A DNA stretch of 51,954 nt from Actinomycetes bacterium (GCA_021793175.1 JAJYTH010000011.1:1-51954); one strand, 5' to 3'; counted from the first letter of the stretch, positions 41,399 through 50,401 are shown. A program made the numbers and translations. The notes: generated by a model not told the origin, from the letters alone.

Positions 41399-41550
41399 GT
41401 ACGTACGTCCTTCGAGTGTCCACGTTGGCCGTGAAGGCATCGTCTGTGTGGAAGCCATGTCGATGACGTCGGGTTCTGGATCGATCGGGTGTGGCGAGCT
41501 GATCCTGGCCATACTGTTTGTCGCCCCCTGCCAGGGGTACGTCTGCTGCC

Positions 41551-41859
41551 ATGAGCAGCGCACCGCAGGCTCCGCCGGTGGGGGCGGGGTGGGTCCACGT
41601 CGTGGGCGACCCCGGCCACCGGATCGTGCTCGCAGACGGCATGGCGGTGGAAGTTCTCGCATCGTATCCGGTACGGCCGGACGCCGGGCTCTACAGCATC
41701 GCTTCGGCGATCGAGTTCCGGTGCGCACAGTGCTGTGAGGAGTGCGAGGCGACCCTCGTCGCCGTCCGCGACCATCAGTTGCTCTGTCCGAGATGCTATG
41801 GCGCGCTCGGAGCTGTGCAGACGCCGACAGGCCAGCCGCAGGAGCAGAGTGCCGCGTGA
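41551..41859 (+). CDS. Hypothetical Cys-rich small protein
   Basis: 102 residues. The C-terminal half has a metal-binding cluster FRCAQCCEECEATL followed by LLCPRCYGALGA, like an irregular zinc ribbon; the N-terminal half forms beta strands (GWVHVVGDPGHRIVLADGMAVEVL). No SD was found before ATG 41551, so the start is uncertain. Function unknown. Confidence 0.6.
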   Translation: MSSAPQAPPVGAGWVHVVGDPGHRIVLADGMAVEVLASYPVRPDAGLYSIASAIEFRCAQCCEECEATLVAVRDHQLLCPRCYGALGAVQTPTGQPQEQSAA

Positions 41860-41944
41860 ACTTGCCGCAAGGGCCACGCGGACCCCCTTCGAGGTTGTCC
41901 CACCAAAGGTCCGAGAGGGCCGAGAGAACCGAGAGGACTTTGCC

Positions 41945-42697
41945 TCAGCGCACCGAGAACGGCGTCGGCCGTGGATCGGCACTCCACTGCGCCAGCCGGA
42001 GGCCGAGCAGGGTGTAGACATCGGGGTCGAGTCCCATCCCGGTGTGGGAACTGGTGACCTCGACGCATTGCGCGTAGGGGTCCTGGCACAACCACCATGG
42101 CACGACGGAGTCGTGGCGGGAGAACACCGACATCGCGGGCACCTGCCGGGGCAGGGGTGTGCTCAGCAGGGTCGCGTTCGTCCGGTAACAGTTCCCGCCG
42201 AGACAGTCGGCGTCGAGCAGTCCGGGGACTCCGAACGCGGACAGCCTCACCAAGGCCTGCACGAATTCGAGACCGCGGGTGTGCACACCGAGTGGGTTGA
42301 GCACGGGCGCGGCCAGCATCACCAGTCCTCGCACCAGGTCGGGCCTGCGGGTGGCGGCGAGCCTGCCGAGCCACCCTCCTCGGCTCTGCCCGATGACGAC
42401 CACTCGACGGCCGGTCGCACGCGCGAGGTCCTCCAGCCGGTGCTCGAGATGGTCGACCAGTCGGGTGGTGCAACCGAGGTTCATTCCGGTCCGTGTGCCA
42501 CGAGGGTGGTAGCCCCGGGCGGAGAGCCAGGCGCGGAGCAGACGTAGGCTCCAGTCACCGAAGCCGAACCCCGGAATCAGCAGTACACCCTGCCCGGTTC
42601 CGTCACCGGCGTCTCCAGCTCGCCAGACGGGATGCTGTACCAGCTGCTGGATCATCCGCGCGGTGGGGACCAGCGTCCGTTGCCGAGTCGACCGCAT
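41945..42697 (-). CDS. Alpha/beta hydrolase, lipase-like
   Basis: 250 residues. VLLIPGFGFGDWSLRLLRAWL forms the oxyanion strand, and the nucleophile elbow is VIGQSRGG with Ser. Asp in SRHDSVVPWW and His in SSHTGMG complete the triad. It resembles small triacylglycerol-lipase-type esterases with no signal peptide. ATG 42697 has only a weak SD (CAGG). It stands alone between convergent and tandem neighbours. Confidence 0.82.
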   Translation of the reverse strand: MRSTRQRTLVPTARMIQQLVQHPVWRAGDAGDGTGQGVLLIPGFGFGDWSLRLLRAWLSARGYHPRGTRTGMNLGCTTRLVDHLEHRLEDLARATGRRVVVIGQSRGGWLGRLAATRRPDLVRGLVMLAAPVLNPLGVHTRGLEFVQALVRLSAFGVPGLLDADCLGGNCYRTNATLLSTPLPRQVPAMSVFSRHDSVVPWWLCQDPYAQCVEVTSSHTGMGLDPDVYTLLGLRLAQWSADPRPTPFSVR

Positions 42698-42732
42698 CCT
42701 GACTCATACCCGGAGCAATCCCGACCGAAAAC

Positions 42733-42795
42733 AGCCGTGTCCGCAGTCTGCGTAGCCGTGTCCGCAGCTTGTGTAGCTGCGTGCTCGCGGTGTCG
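42733..42795. repeat. 21-bp tandem repeat upstream of the lipase-like gene
   Basis: Units at 42733-42753 and 42754-42774 share AGCCGTGTCCGCAG, with a third, more diverged unit at 42775-42795. The period of 21 keeps frame; read on the minus strand it would give LRTRLRRLRTRL-like heptads. Confidence 0.65.
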
Positions 42796-42846
42796 TCTGG
42801 AGCGTGCTTCACGCCGTCCTTTCTCGCCTTGCCCGGCGGAAAACAC

Positions 42847-43944
42847 TCAGGCCGTCAGGCGAACACCGCTTTCGGGGTCGAATGTGTGCGCGGCCTCCGC
42901 GTTGCGGAGGGTGACTCGGATGGTTTCGCCGAAAGACGGGGTGCTGTCGGCTTCCGCGCGGACGATGAATCGCTCATGACGGCCACCGACGTCCACTTGC
43001 CCATAGACGTAGGCGTCCGAGCCGAGTACCTCGACAAGCTCGACCTTCAGTTCCAAAGCGGGCTCGTCGGCCGAGGCGGGACGCAGACCCTCCGGTCGGA
43101 TACCCACCGTCACCTCGCGAAGGCGGGCGGCGTCACCGCCGAGTACGTCGCGGGCCACGGGAACGGTGAGACCGTCCAGCAAAGCCCCTCCCTCGGTCAG
43201 CGGCACGGTGGTGAGGTTCATGGCGGGGGAGCCGATGAAACCGGCCACGAACACGTTCGCCGGGGCGTCGTAGAGAGCCTTGGGCGTGTCGCACTGCTGC
43301 AGCACGCCGTCCTTCAGCACCGCGACCCGGTGTCCCATCGTCATGGCCTCCACCTGGTCGTGTGTCACATAGACGGTGGTGGTGGCCAGCCTGCTCTGCA
43401 AAGCGGTGATGTTGGCCCGGGTCTCCACACGGAGTTTCGCATCCAGGTTGGACAGCGGCTCGTCCATCAGGAACACCGCGGGCTCACGCACGATGGCGCG
43501 GCCCATCGCGACTCGTTGACGCTGGCCTCCCGACAATGCCTTCGGCTTGCGATCGAGGTAGTCGGTGAGGTCGAGCAGCCGGGCCGCCTCGGCCACGCGT
43601 TCGGCGATCTCGGCCTTGGGCACCCGCTTGATCTTGAGGGCGAATCCCATGTTCTCCGCGACCGTCATGTGCGGGTAGAGCGCATAGGACTGGAACACCA
43701 TCGCGATGTCACGGTTTTTGGGGGAGACCTCGGTGACGTCCTTGCCGCCGATGGTGATGGAGCCCTCGTCGACGTCCTCGAGTCCGGCGAGCATGCGCAA
43801 CGCGGTCGACTTGCCGGAACCGGAGGGCCCGACCAGCACGAGGAACTCGCCGTCGGCGATGTCGAGGGACAGCTTGTCCACGGCCCGAACAGGTGGGTTG
43901 CCGGGGAAGACGCGGGACGCTTCGACGAACGAGACCTCAGCCAT
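42847..43944 (-). CDS. msiK: Sugar ABC transporter ATPase (MsiK/UgpC type)
   Basis: 365 residues. Walker A GPSGSGKST at 39-47, Q-loop MVFQSYALYPH, signature LSGGQRQR, Walker B VFLMDEPLSNLD, switch His in YVTHDQ, and a C-terminal TOBE/MalK regulatory domain. It has no permease or binding protein beside it, which is how MsiK genes occur in actinomycetes, where one ATPase powers many sugar importers. It probably energises the importer at 9898-13028. ATG 43944 has GAGAGGA upstream. It is divergent from a ROK repressor gene. Confidence 0.92.
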   Translation of the reverse strand: MAEVSFVEASRVFPGNPPVRAVDKLSLDIADGEFLVLVGPSGSGKSTALRMLAGLEDVDEGSITIGGKDVTEVSPKNRDIAMVFQSYALYPHMTVAENMGFALKIKRVPKAEIAERVAEAARLLDLTDYLDRKPKALSGGQRQRVAMGRAIVREPAVFLMDEPLSNLDAKLRVETRANITALQSRLATTTVYVTHDQVEAMTMGHRVAVLKDGVLQQCDTPKALYDAPANVFVAGFIGSPAMNLTTVPLTEGGALLDGLTVPVARDVLGGDAARLREVTVGIRPEGLRPASADEPALELKVELVEVLGSDAYVYGQVDVGGRHERFIVRAEADSTPSFGETIRVTLRNAEAAHTFDPESGVRLTA

Positions 43945-44036
43945 GGTGCGTTGTTCCTCTCTACGGGCGAGCTTCGATCACGGCTCGTGGTGCGCACTGT
44001 CTACCGGTCCTCACCCGATCGTGGCTAGAGTTGGAA

Positions 44037-44049
44037 AGTCCAGTGGACT
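44037..44049. promoter_or_regulatory. Palindrome in msiK/ROK divergent promoter
   Basis: AGTCCAGTGGACT: perfect six-base arms around one base, 23 bases before the ROK GTG and next to an AT-rich TATCTAAT that may be its -10. It is a good candidate for the ROK repressor operator. Confidence 0.6.
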
Positions 44050-44071
44050 ATCTAATCGGGGGAGAATCATC

Positions 44072-45280
44072 GTGGAGCGGGATGCTCCGGCGCGTCCGGT
44101 GCAGCAGCACGCGCACAACCTGGCGCTCGTGTCTCGGCTGGTCTCCGCGCACGGACCGGTCTCCAGGGCGGAGTTGGCGCAGCGCAGCGGGTTGACGAAG
44201 ACGACGGTGACGCAGTTGACCCGCGAGCTGTTGGACGCGGGGCTGATCCGCGAACTGGGCATCACACGGGCGAGTGGTCCCGGTAGGCCCGCCACTCACC
44301 TGGTGGTGAATTCGTCCGGCCCGGTGGGGATCGGCGTGCAGATCGAGGCCGATCACGTGGCGGGCTGTCTGTTCGACCTCACCGGACGGGTGCGGGACCG
44401 AGCCCTGCGAAGAGGTGACGACCTCCGGGGTGATCCGGCTTTGGCGACGAAGGCGGTGGAGCCGGTGTTGCGCAGACTGCTGGCGGCGGCGGATGCGCGG
44501 GACACGGTGGTCGCCGGCGTGGCCGTGGGGGTACCCGGGAGGGTGGACGAGTCGGGCCGGGTGAGGTCGGTGGAACTGGGCTGGACCGATGTGGAGCTGT
44601 CCCGGCTGGTGATGCGTCGGCTGGAGGCCTTGAGCGGTGGAGTCATCCCGGTGACGGTGCACAACGGGTTCCGGCTGGCCGCGTTGGCGGAACACTGGTT
44701 CGGCGAGGTAGGCACGGACGAGCGACCGCTGATGGTCGTCTCGGGGGAACTCACCGTCGGTGTGGGCGTCGTGAGCCTTGGGGAGAGGACCTCGTGGACC
44801 ACCGGAACCGCGGGGGAGCTGGGGCATGTCCGGGTCCGGCGTGGTGGCGATCGCTGTGTGTGCGGGGCTCGGGGATGTCTGGACACCGTGTCGGGCCCGC
44901 GAGCCTTGCTTCGAGCGTTGGGGGAGGACACGCCGATGGCGTCACGGCTGTCCGGTGGCGACAGCCGGATGCGCGCTCTGGCGCGTTCTCGTGATCCGGA
45001 ACTGGTCGGAGCGCTGCGCCGGGCGGCGAGAGCTCTCGCCGACACTCTTGCCGGGGCCGTGGCCGTGCTCGGGCCTGCGGCAGTGGTCCTCGGCGGTCAT
45101 TTCGCGCCGTTGGGATCGCCTTTCGCCCGACAGGTCGCCGGCGAGCTGACAAGCCGATGCGGTCAGGCCGAGGTGTCGGTGTCGGCGTCGAGTCTGGAAG
45201 GCGACGCCGTCGCCCGAGCCGCCGCCGCGACGGTCACCCGACGGATCGTGGACGACCCGGCTCGGTGGATGGAGAGCTGA
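44072..45280 (+). CDS. ROK-family transcriptional repressor (NagC/XylR type)
   Basis: 402 residues. An N-terminal winged helix (HNLALVSRLVSAHGPVSRAELAQRSGLTKTTVTQLTRELLDAGLI) precedes the ROK fold with the zinc motif CVCGARGCLD. Sugar-binding loops are present but the ATP-site loop is degenerate, as in repressors. GTG 44072 has GGGGGAG 8 bases upstream. Divergence from the shared sugar ATPase gene suggests it sets ATPase level in response to a sugar. Confidence 0.9.
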   Translation: MERDAPARPVQQHAHNLALVSRLVSAHGPVSRAELAQRSGLTKTTVTQLTRELLDAGLIRELGITRASGPGRPATHLVVNSSGPVGIGVQIEADHVAGCLFDLTGRVRDRALRRGDDLRGDPALATKAVEPVLRRLLAAADARDTVVAGVAVGVPGRVDESGRVRSVELGWTDVELSRLVMRRLEALSGGVIPVTVHNGFRLAALAEHWFGEVGTDERPLMVVSGELTVGVGVVSLGERTSWTTGTAGELGHVRVRRGGDRCVCGARGCLDTVSGPRALLRALGEDTPMASRLSGGDSRMRALARSRDPELVGALRRAARALADTLAGAVAVLGPAAVVLGGHFAPLGSPFARQVAGELTSRCGQAEVSVSASSLEGDAVARAAAATVTRRIVDDPARWMES

Positions 45281-45332
45281 TACCTCTCCTCTTACGGGGA
45301 GGGGGAACGCATGTCCTGCCCGGCCCGCCTGT

Positions 45333-45947
45333 TCACGCGGTGGCGGGCGGTGTCAGGTCGGGTGCCACTCGCTGCAGGCACGTCCGAACGGCGTCGGCGA
45401 GGTCGTCGGCAGCTGCGACGCCGGACGCCTCGGTGGCCGTGACCCATGCGCTCACCGAGTGCTGGGCGAAGACCTGAACTTCGGCCGAGGCACGCCAGGT
45501 CGTGAGGTCGTCGGCGGTGTCACCGGAGACGAATCGATCGAGGCTCGCCACGATCACATCCCACATCGGACCTCGACGCACCGCGCCATCCGAGGGTAGA
45601 CCGGTGTGGACGAGTTCGAGCACGGTGTCGCCCTGTTCATCCGATGCCAGGCGGACCACCACGTTCGTCTCGTCATCCCAGGTGACGGTGAACAGGTGCG
45701 GCGGTACACATTCCAGTACCGTGCCCTCGGCATGGCCCTCCACCTCGAAGGCCTCACCCACTCGGAGGTGGCCTGTGACCGGGGCGAACCAGGCCCGGAT
45801 CAGGTCGGGTTCGGTGATCGCCCGCCACACGGTGTCGACCGGACGCGGGAACCGGCGTCGAAGTACCAGAGCACAGTCGGCGGTGTCCGAGGAACCGCTC
45901 GTGCGGACTTCGCGGTAGGTGGCGGTGAGTCTGTCAGCGATGTCCAT
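45333..45947 (-). CDS. SRPBCC/AHSA1-family protein
   Basis: 204 residues. The hydrophobic-ligand-binding fold is recognised from RRFPRPVDTVWRAITEPDLIRAWFAPVTGHLRVGEAFEVEG and LFTVTWDDETNVVVRL. The C-terminal ~60 residues (about 145-204) form an extra helical segment not typical of AHSA1. ATG 45947 has GAGAGGG upstream; the longer frame to 45992 would overlap the HIT gene. It converges with the ROK gene. Confidence 0.85.
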   Translation of the reverse strand: MDIADRLTATYREVRTSGSSDTADCALVLRRRFPRPVDTVWRAITEPDLIRAWFAPVTGHLRVGEAFEVEGHAEGTVLECVPPHLFTVTWDDETNVVVRLASDEQGDTVLELVHTGLPSDGAVRRGPMWDVIVASLDRFVSGDTADDLTTWRASAEVQVFAQHSVSAWVTATEASGVAAADDLADAVRTCLQRVAPDLTPPATA

Positions 45948-45976
45948 CGTCTGGCGTCCCTCTCCGCGGCCGTCCG

Positions 45977-46324
45977 TCACCCCGGAGGCCATGTGAGGTT
46001 ACGGCCGCCAAGTACATGGCAGTGGACGTGGAAGACCGTCTGGTTGGCGTCCGCCCCGGTGTTGAACACCAGTCGGTAGCCGGAGGAGTCCACGCCGTCT
46101 ATCTTGGCGACTTCGCCCGCGACCGCGAGCACCTCACCCGCGAGCCTGGGATCGGCCACCGCCATCGCCGCGGCATCGGGGTAGTGCTCCTTGGGGATCA
46201 CCAGGACATGGGTGTCGGCCTGGGGATTGACGTCACGGAACGCGAGCACGTTTTCCGTCTCATGTACCACGGTGGATGGTACGGAACGCTCGACGATCCG
46301 GCAGAACAGGCAGTCTGTGCTCAC
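45977..46324 (-). CDS. hinT: HIT-family protein (HinT-like)
   Basis: 115 residues, full length for HinT. CLFCRIVERSVPSTVVHE at the N-terminus (zinc-type Cys pair), DVNPQADTHVLVIPKEH, and the histidine triad HVHCHVLGG near the C-terminus. It hydrolyses purine nucleoside phosphoramidates. The start is GTG 46324. It is 29 bases upstream of the AHSA1 gene on the same strand. Confidence 0.93.
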   Translation of the reverse strand: MSTDCLFCRIVERSVPSTVVHETENVLAFRDVNPQADTHVLVIPKEHYPDAAAMAVADPRLAGEVLAVAGEVAKIDGVDSSGYRLVFNTGADANQTVFHVHCHVLGGRNLTWPPG

Positions 46325-46436
46325 ACGTTCACTCTAAGCGGCATCGCGTGTACGCGCGAGGCCCACGTGGGTAGTGGAGTGTTCCGGCTCACCCGGTCCG
46401 ACCGAGTCGGGTGAGCCGGCGAAGCACTGATTTGTT

Positions 46437-46790
46437 TCAGTGGGCCCTGCGGTAGGCCTCCGCGACTTCGGAAGGGATGCGGCCACGGTCGGAGATCTCG
46501 TAGCCGTTCTCCCGGGCCCAAGCGCGAATGGCCTGGTTCTGTTCCCGTTCGGCGGTGGAGGAGCGGGTAGTGGCCTGCCCGTTGCGACGACGGCGGCTGG
46601 ACGTGCGCTTCCGGCCGCCCGCCCGGCGGGCATGCTCGATGTATTGGGCGAGCGCATCCCGCAGTTCCTCGGCGTTCTCCGTCGATAGGTCGATCTCATA
46701 GGTGACGCCGTCGAGGGCGAACTGCACCGTCTCGTCGGCTTCTGAACCGTCGATGTCATCCACGAGGGAGATAAAAATGTGCTGCGCCAC
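46437..46790 (-). CDS. lsr2: Lsr2-type nucleoid-associated protein
   Basis: 117 residues. The N-terminal dimerisation part (HIFISLVDDIDGSEADETVQFALDGVTYEIDLS) and the C-terminal DNA-binding part (IRAWARENGYEISDRGRIPSEVAEAYRRA, with the RGR minor-groove hook) match Lsr2; a basic linker joins them. It binds AT-rich DNA and silences horizontally acquired genes. GTG 46790 has AGGAGG upstream. A minus-strand TTGACC (46838-46843) with TTTACC 16 bases on could be its promoter. Confidence 0.94.
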   Translation of the reverse strand: MAQHIFISLVDDIDGSEADETVQFALDGVTYEIDLSTENAEELRDALAQYIEHARRAGGRKRTSSRRRRNGQATTRSSTAEREQNQAIRAWARENGYEISDRGRIPSEVAEAYRRAH

Positions 46791-47412
46791 CAGTTCCTCC
46801 TGCTTTGCGCCGGTCGGTAAATGAATTGAAGTCTGCTGGTCAAGAAGTGTACCCGACGGTCATGGCGGGTTGAGCATGTGCCGTTTGCTCTAACTGCGGA
46901 TAAGGAAAGTAGCCTGTTGGGTTCACAACGCCTTCACTCGCAGCGCAGAATGCGCACCGCAGTTGCGGGTAAGCGAAGCGTATTCATCGCAGGTGGGCGA
47001 AGTGGGACTCAAGCGGTAGTGGGAGCTGGATGGTGCCGCTTCTCAAACAGCGATACGGATAGCGCCCATGCGGCTTTTTCGGTGACATAACGCCGCTTCC
47101 GGCCTCCGCGCACTCCCCGAACACGACGGTGTCCGTCCCTTCCGGGCGCAGACCATTGTGCGGCGGGGCCATGCGGCCGGGGTGGGGCGCCACGGTGTCG
47201 GGTGATTCCGTTGGCCGGAACGGGTGGGCTTCTTCATCGATTTACTACCTCGTCCGCGGCTTTTTCGAAAGAAAGTTCCGGGTCGCTGTTCGAGTCCTCG
47301 AATACTTCGCTTTCCCGAACATCGGCCGCTTTCCTCGGTGAACTCCACCTCGTATGTCGAGCTGCGGCGTAGCGTGTCCGGTCGAGACGGGCCTTGGCGA
47401 AAGGAGAGGCTG
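46791..47412. other. 622-bp intergenic region
   Basis: Promoters for the divergent lsr2 and PLP-enzyme genes should lie here. The segment 46850-47330 looks less GC-rich than its surroundings and has runs such as GGCTTTTTCG (twice, near 47071 and 47255). Open frames on both strands lack SDs and motifs. A small RNA or an Lsr2-bound autoregulatory region is possible but not shown. Confidence 0.4.
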
Positions 47413-48606
47413 TTGATCCACAACAGCGATACTCGGAAGAAGGTTGCGAGGCTGAGGGCGGACACTCCGGCGTGTGAGAATGTCGTCCATTTCAACAACG
47501 CGGGATCGTCCCTGCCGCCGCGCCCCGTGGTGGACCGGATGGTGCGGCACTTGCGGCGGGAGGAGACCGTCGGCGGTTACGAGGCCGCCGACGAGGTTGC
47601 CGACGAGGTCGAGAGCGTCTACGAGTCCCTGGCGGTACTCGTAGGGGCCCGATCGGAGGAAATCGCGATCACCGACAGTGCCACACGGTCATGGCTGGCC
47701 GTGTTCACGGCGCTGCCGTGGCGCGAGGGGGACCGGGTCCTCACCGCCGTACCGGAGTACTCCAGCAACATCATCGCCATGCTGGCCGCCGCGCGCGACC
47801 GCGGTATCACGGTGGACGTGGTCCCCAGCGCTGGCGAGGGCGAGATCGGCCTCGACGCGTTGCGGAGCATGCTCGACGAGCGTGTCCGCATGGTCGCGAT
47901 CACCCATGTGCCGACCAACGGCGGACTGGTGCAGCCGGTGGACGAGATCGGCGCGGTGGTCGCGGACAGTCCGGCGTTGTTCCTGGTGGATGCCTGTCAG
48001 AGTGTGGGACAGGTGCCCTTCGACCTCGAGGAGACGGGCGCGGACGCGGTGTCGTCCACGGGACGCAAATATCTGCGGGCTCCTCGAGGCACCGGATTCC
48101 TCGCAGTCCGACGCTCGACGTTGGACCGGTTGACGCCCGCGTACCTGGACCTGTACTCAGCCCGGATCGACGGTGACCGGGTGCGGTTGCGCGATGACGC
48201 GCGGCGGTTCGAGCTGTTCGAGCGCAACGTCGCCGCTGTGCTCGGCCTCGGCGCGGCCGTGCGGTACTACCTCGACGTGGGACCGCAGTGGGTGCATGAC
48301 TATGTCACCGAGCTGGCCGCGCACCTGCGGGAGCGGCTCGCCGATATCCCGGGAGTGACCGTCACCGACATCGGAACTCGGAAGTCGGGCATCGTGTCGT
48401 TCCGTGTCGATGCCATTCCGGCCGATGTGCTGGTGGCCCGGTTGAAGGAGCGTGGTTTCCACGTCACCGTCTCGGCCGCTTCATCCACCCCTTGGGACAT
48501 GGAGGAACGTGGGCTCGACGCGCTCGTGCGCGCTTCGGTGCACTACTACAACACACCCGACGAGGTGGCCCGGTTCTGTGCCGAGGTGGCCTCGTTTTCG
48601 AGGTGA
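47413..48606 (+). CDS. Aminotransferase class V-fold PLP enzyme (cysteine-desulfurase-like)
   Basis: 397 residues. FNNAGSSLPPRPVVDRM at the start, ITDSATRSWLAVF, THVPTNGGLVQPVDEIG, VDACQSVGQVPFD, and the PLP lysine Lys219 in SSTGRKYLRAPRGTGFL. The fold is shared by SufS/CsdB, isopenicillin N epimerase and EgtE-like C-S lyases; the exact reaction is not clear. TTG 47413 is the start: AAGGAG lies six bases upstream, while the frame upstream to 47224 has no family similarity. It stands alone. Confidence 0.86.
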   Translation: MIHNSDTRKKVARLRADTPACENVVHFNNAGSSLPPRPVVDRMVRHLRREETVGGYEAADEVADEVESVYESLAVLVGARSEEIAITDSATRSWLAVFTALPWREGDRVLTAVPEYSSNIIAMLAAARDRGITVDVVPSAGEGEIGLDALRSMLDERVRMVAITHVPTNGGLVQPVDEIGAVVADSPALFLVDACQSVGQVPFDLEETGADAVSSTGRKYLRAPRGTGFLAVRRSTLDRLTPAYLDLYSARIDGDRVRLRDDARRFELFERNVAAVLGLGAAVRYYLDVGPQWVHDYVTELAAHLRERLADIPGVTVTDIGTRKSGIVSFRVDAIPADVLVARLKERGFHVTVSAASSTPWDMEERGLDALVRASVHYYNTPDEVARFCAEVASFSR

Positions 48607-48675
48607 GCGAAATAACGAAAACCGTATGGCGGGAGTGGACTCACAGCTACCTGACCGTCCACGGTGAACAAGAAT

Positions 48676-48711
48676 TCGGGGAGGCCACCGTGGAAACGGT
48701 GACCTCCCCGA
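48676..48711. terminator. Bidirectional terminator with GGAA tetraloop
   Basis: TCGGGGAGG plus CACCGT pair with ACGGTG plus CCTCCCCGA, with one mismatch, closing on GGAA (a GNRA tetraloop). It lies between the convergent PLP-enzyme and M20 peptidase genes. Confidence 0.75.
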
Positions 48712-48723
48712 GGTTTCGAGGGG

Positions 48724-50046
48724 TCAGCAGTTACGGAAGAACCGGTCCAACACGCGCGTGCCGAACCGCAAGGCCTCCACGGGGACACGCTCGTCGACGC
48801 CGTGGAATAGCGCCGAGAAGTCGAGGTCTGCGGGCAGTTTCAAGGGCGCGAACCCGAAGTTGCGGATGCCGAGCCGTTGGAACGCTTTCGCGTCGGTACC
48901 GCCGGACAACATGTACGGCAGAGTGCGTGCACCGGGATCCTCGGCGACGACCGCGGCGCTCATGGCGTCCACGATCGCGCCGTCGAACGTCGTCTCGACC
49001 GGTGGCAGTTCCAGCCATTCCTTCTCGATGTCCGGGCCGAGAAGTTCGTCGAGCTCCCGGTTGAACGCCTCTACCCGGCCGGGCAGGATGCGGCAGTCCA
49101 CGGTCGCCTCGGCCACCGACGGGATGACGTTGGCCTTGTACCCGGCGTTGAACATGGTCGGGTTGGCCGTGTCCCGCAGCGTGGCGCCGATCATGCGGGA
49201 GATGTTGCCGAGTTTCGCCACGGCGCCTTCGATGTCGTCCTCGGGGAAGTCCCAGCCGGTGATCTCGGTGACCCCGGCGAGGAACTCGCGCACCGAGTCG
49301 GTGAGGACCAGGGGGAAACGGTGATTGCCGAGCTTGGCCACGGCCTCGGACAGCTTGGTGACCGCGTTGTCGCGATGCAGCATCGACCCGTGTCCCGCCG
49401 TGCCGCGCACCCGCAACGTCATCCAACGGATGCCCTTTTCGGCGGTCTCGATGAGGTAGGCGCGCACGTTGTCACGCAACGTGATGGAGAAGCCGCCGAC
49501 CTCGCTGATCGCCTCGGTGGCGCCCTCGAACAGTTCGGGGCGGTTGTCCACCAGCCACTGCGCCCCGTACAGGCCGCCGGCTTCCTCGTCGGCCAGGAAC
49601 GCGAAGATGATGTCGCGCGGCGGCACGATGTTGTGGCGCTTGTAGTGCCGTGCCAGGGCCAGCGACATACCGACCATGTCCTTCATGTCCACCGCGCCGC
49701 GGCCCCACACGTAGCCGTCCTGGATGGCGCCGGAGAAGGGGTGCACCGACCACTCGGAGGGGTCGGCGGGCACGACGTCGAGGTGACCATGCACGAGCAG
49801 CGCACCCCGACTCGGATCGGCTCCTGGTAGTCGAGCGATCACATTGTGTCGGTTCTTGGCGCCGGACTCCACGTAGGTGATCTCGTAGCCGACCTCGGTG
49901 AGCTTCTCGGCCACGTACTCCGCGGCTTCCCGTTCGCCCACCAGCGTGGCCGGATCACCGGTGTTGGTGGTGTCGATGCGGATCAGGTCGCTCGTCAGCG
50001 TCACCGCCTCGTCGGCGGCCTCGTCGATCAAGTTCGGTTCCGTCAC
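48724..50046 (-). CDS. M20-family metallopeptidase / amidohydrolase
   Basis: 440 residues. Di-zinc motifs: HGHLDVVP (His/Asp), GRGAVDMKD, ADEEAGG (catalytic Glu pair), and a C-terminal His in ALFHGVDERVP; the lid domain between starts near LIETAEKGIRWMTLRV. It resembles the ArgE/DapE/CPG2 group acting on dipeptides or N-acyl amino acids. The start is GTG 50046 with AGGAA about 9 bases upstream. Substrate not assigned. Confidence 0.92.
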   Translation of the reverse strand: MTEPNLIDEAADEAVTLTSDLIRIDTTNTGDPATLVGEREAAEYVAEKLTEVGYEITYVESGAKNRHNVIARLPGADPSRGALLVHGHLDVVPADPSEWSVHPFSGAIQDGYVWGRGAVDMKDMVGMSLALARHYKRHNIVPPRDIIFAFLADEEAGGLYGAQWLVDNRPELFEGATEAISEVGGFSITLRDNVRAYLIETAEKGIRWMTLRVRGTAGHGSMLHRDNAVTKLSEAVAKLGNHRFPLVLTDSVREFLAGVTEITGWDFPEDDIEGAVAKLGNISRMIGATLRDTANPTMFNAGYKANVIPSVAEATVDCRILPGRVEAFNRELDELLGPDIEKEWLELPPVETTFDGAIVDAMSAAVVAEDPGARTLPYMLSGGTDAKAFQRLGIRNFGFAPLKLPADLDFSALFHGVDERVPVEALRFGTRVLDRFFRNC

Positions 50047-50146
50047 CGCTCATTCCTATCATTCGCGCAGGTGAGCTCGTTGTGGGCGCGAAAAGCACCC
50101 CCTGTGCACGAGCTGTTGGGCCATCCGCTACTCTATTTCCCAGCAA

Positions 50147-50234
50147 GTCCGAGTGGCGGAATGGCAGACGCGCTAGCTTGAGGTGCTAGTGCCCGTTACA
50201 GGGCGTGGGGGTTCAAGTCCCCCCTCGGACACCA
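50147..50234 (+). tRNA. tRNA-Leu (anticodon GAG)
   Basis: 88 bases including the encoded CCA (50232-50234). Acceptor GTCCGAG/CTCGGAC, anticodon stem CTAGC/GCTAG with loop TTGAGGT and anticodon GAG at 50180-50182, class II variable arm (GCCCGTTACAGGGC) and T arm GGGGGTTCAAGTCCCCC. It reads CUC and CUU codons. A terminator follows directly. Confidence 0.97.
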
Positions 50235-50240
50235 CCCCAC

Positions 50241-50277
50241 AAAAACCGGCCGTAGTGATGCACGGTCGGTTTTTTTG
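50241..50277 (+). terminator. Rho-independent terminator after tRNA-Leu
   Basis: AAAAACCGGCCGT and ACGGTCGGTTTTT form a 13-bp stem with one G-T pair and an 8-base loop, ending in a run of seven or more T. Confidence 0.9.
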
Positions 50278-50401
50278 TTGATGACCGCCTCAGACATCGT
50301 TGTTTCAAGTCTCCGCCGCTTCCCCGGAACGTCCGCCGAGCATCGAGCATCCGGAGCAGGCATTGAAGTCCGAATGGCCGTCGCTGACCGGAACAGCCGA
50401 T

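Noticed and set aside
42733..42795. CRISPR-like repeats
   Set aside because: Units are contiguous with no spacers and only two to three copies.
42603..42812. 69-codon minus-strand frame with LRTRLRRLRTRL heptads
   Set aside because: Its heptads come from the 21-bp tandem repeat and it overlaps the lipase gene start in another frame; no SD. It could be real only if the lipase start is further downstream.
43706..44071. Extension of the ROK repressor start to 43706
   Set aside because: The extension lies inside the msiK gene on the opposite strand and lacks HTH-family similarity; GTG 44072 has a strong SD.
47043..47498. 151-codon minus-strand frame in the lsr2/PLP-enzyme gap
   Set aside because: No SD, low-complexity basic composition, and it covers the SD and start of the PLP-enzyme gene on the other strand.
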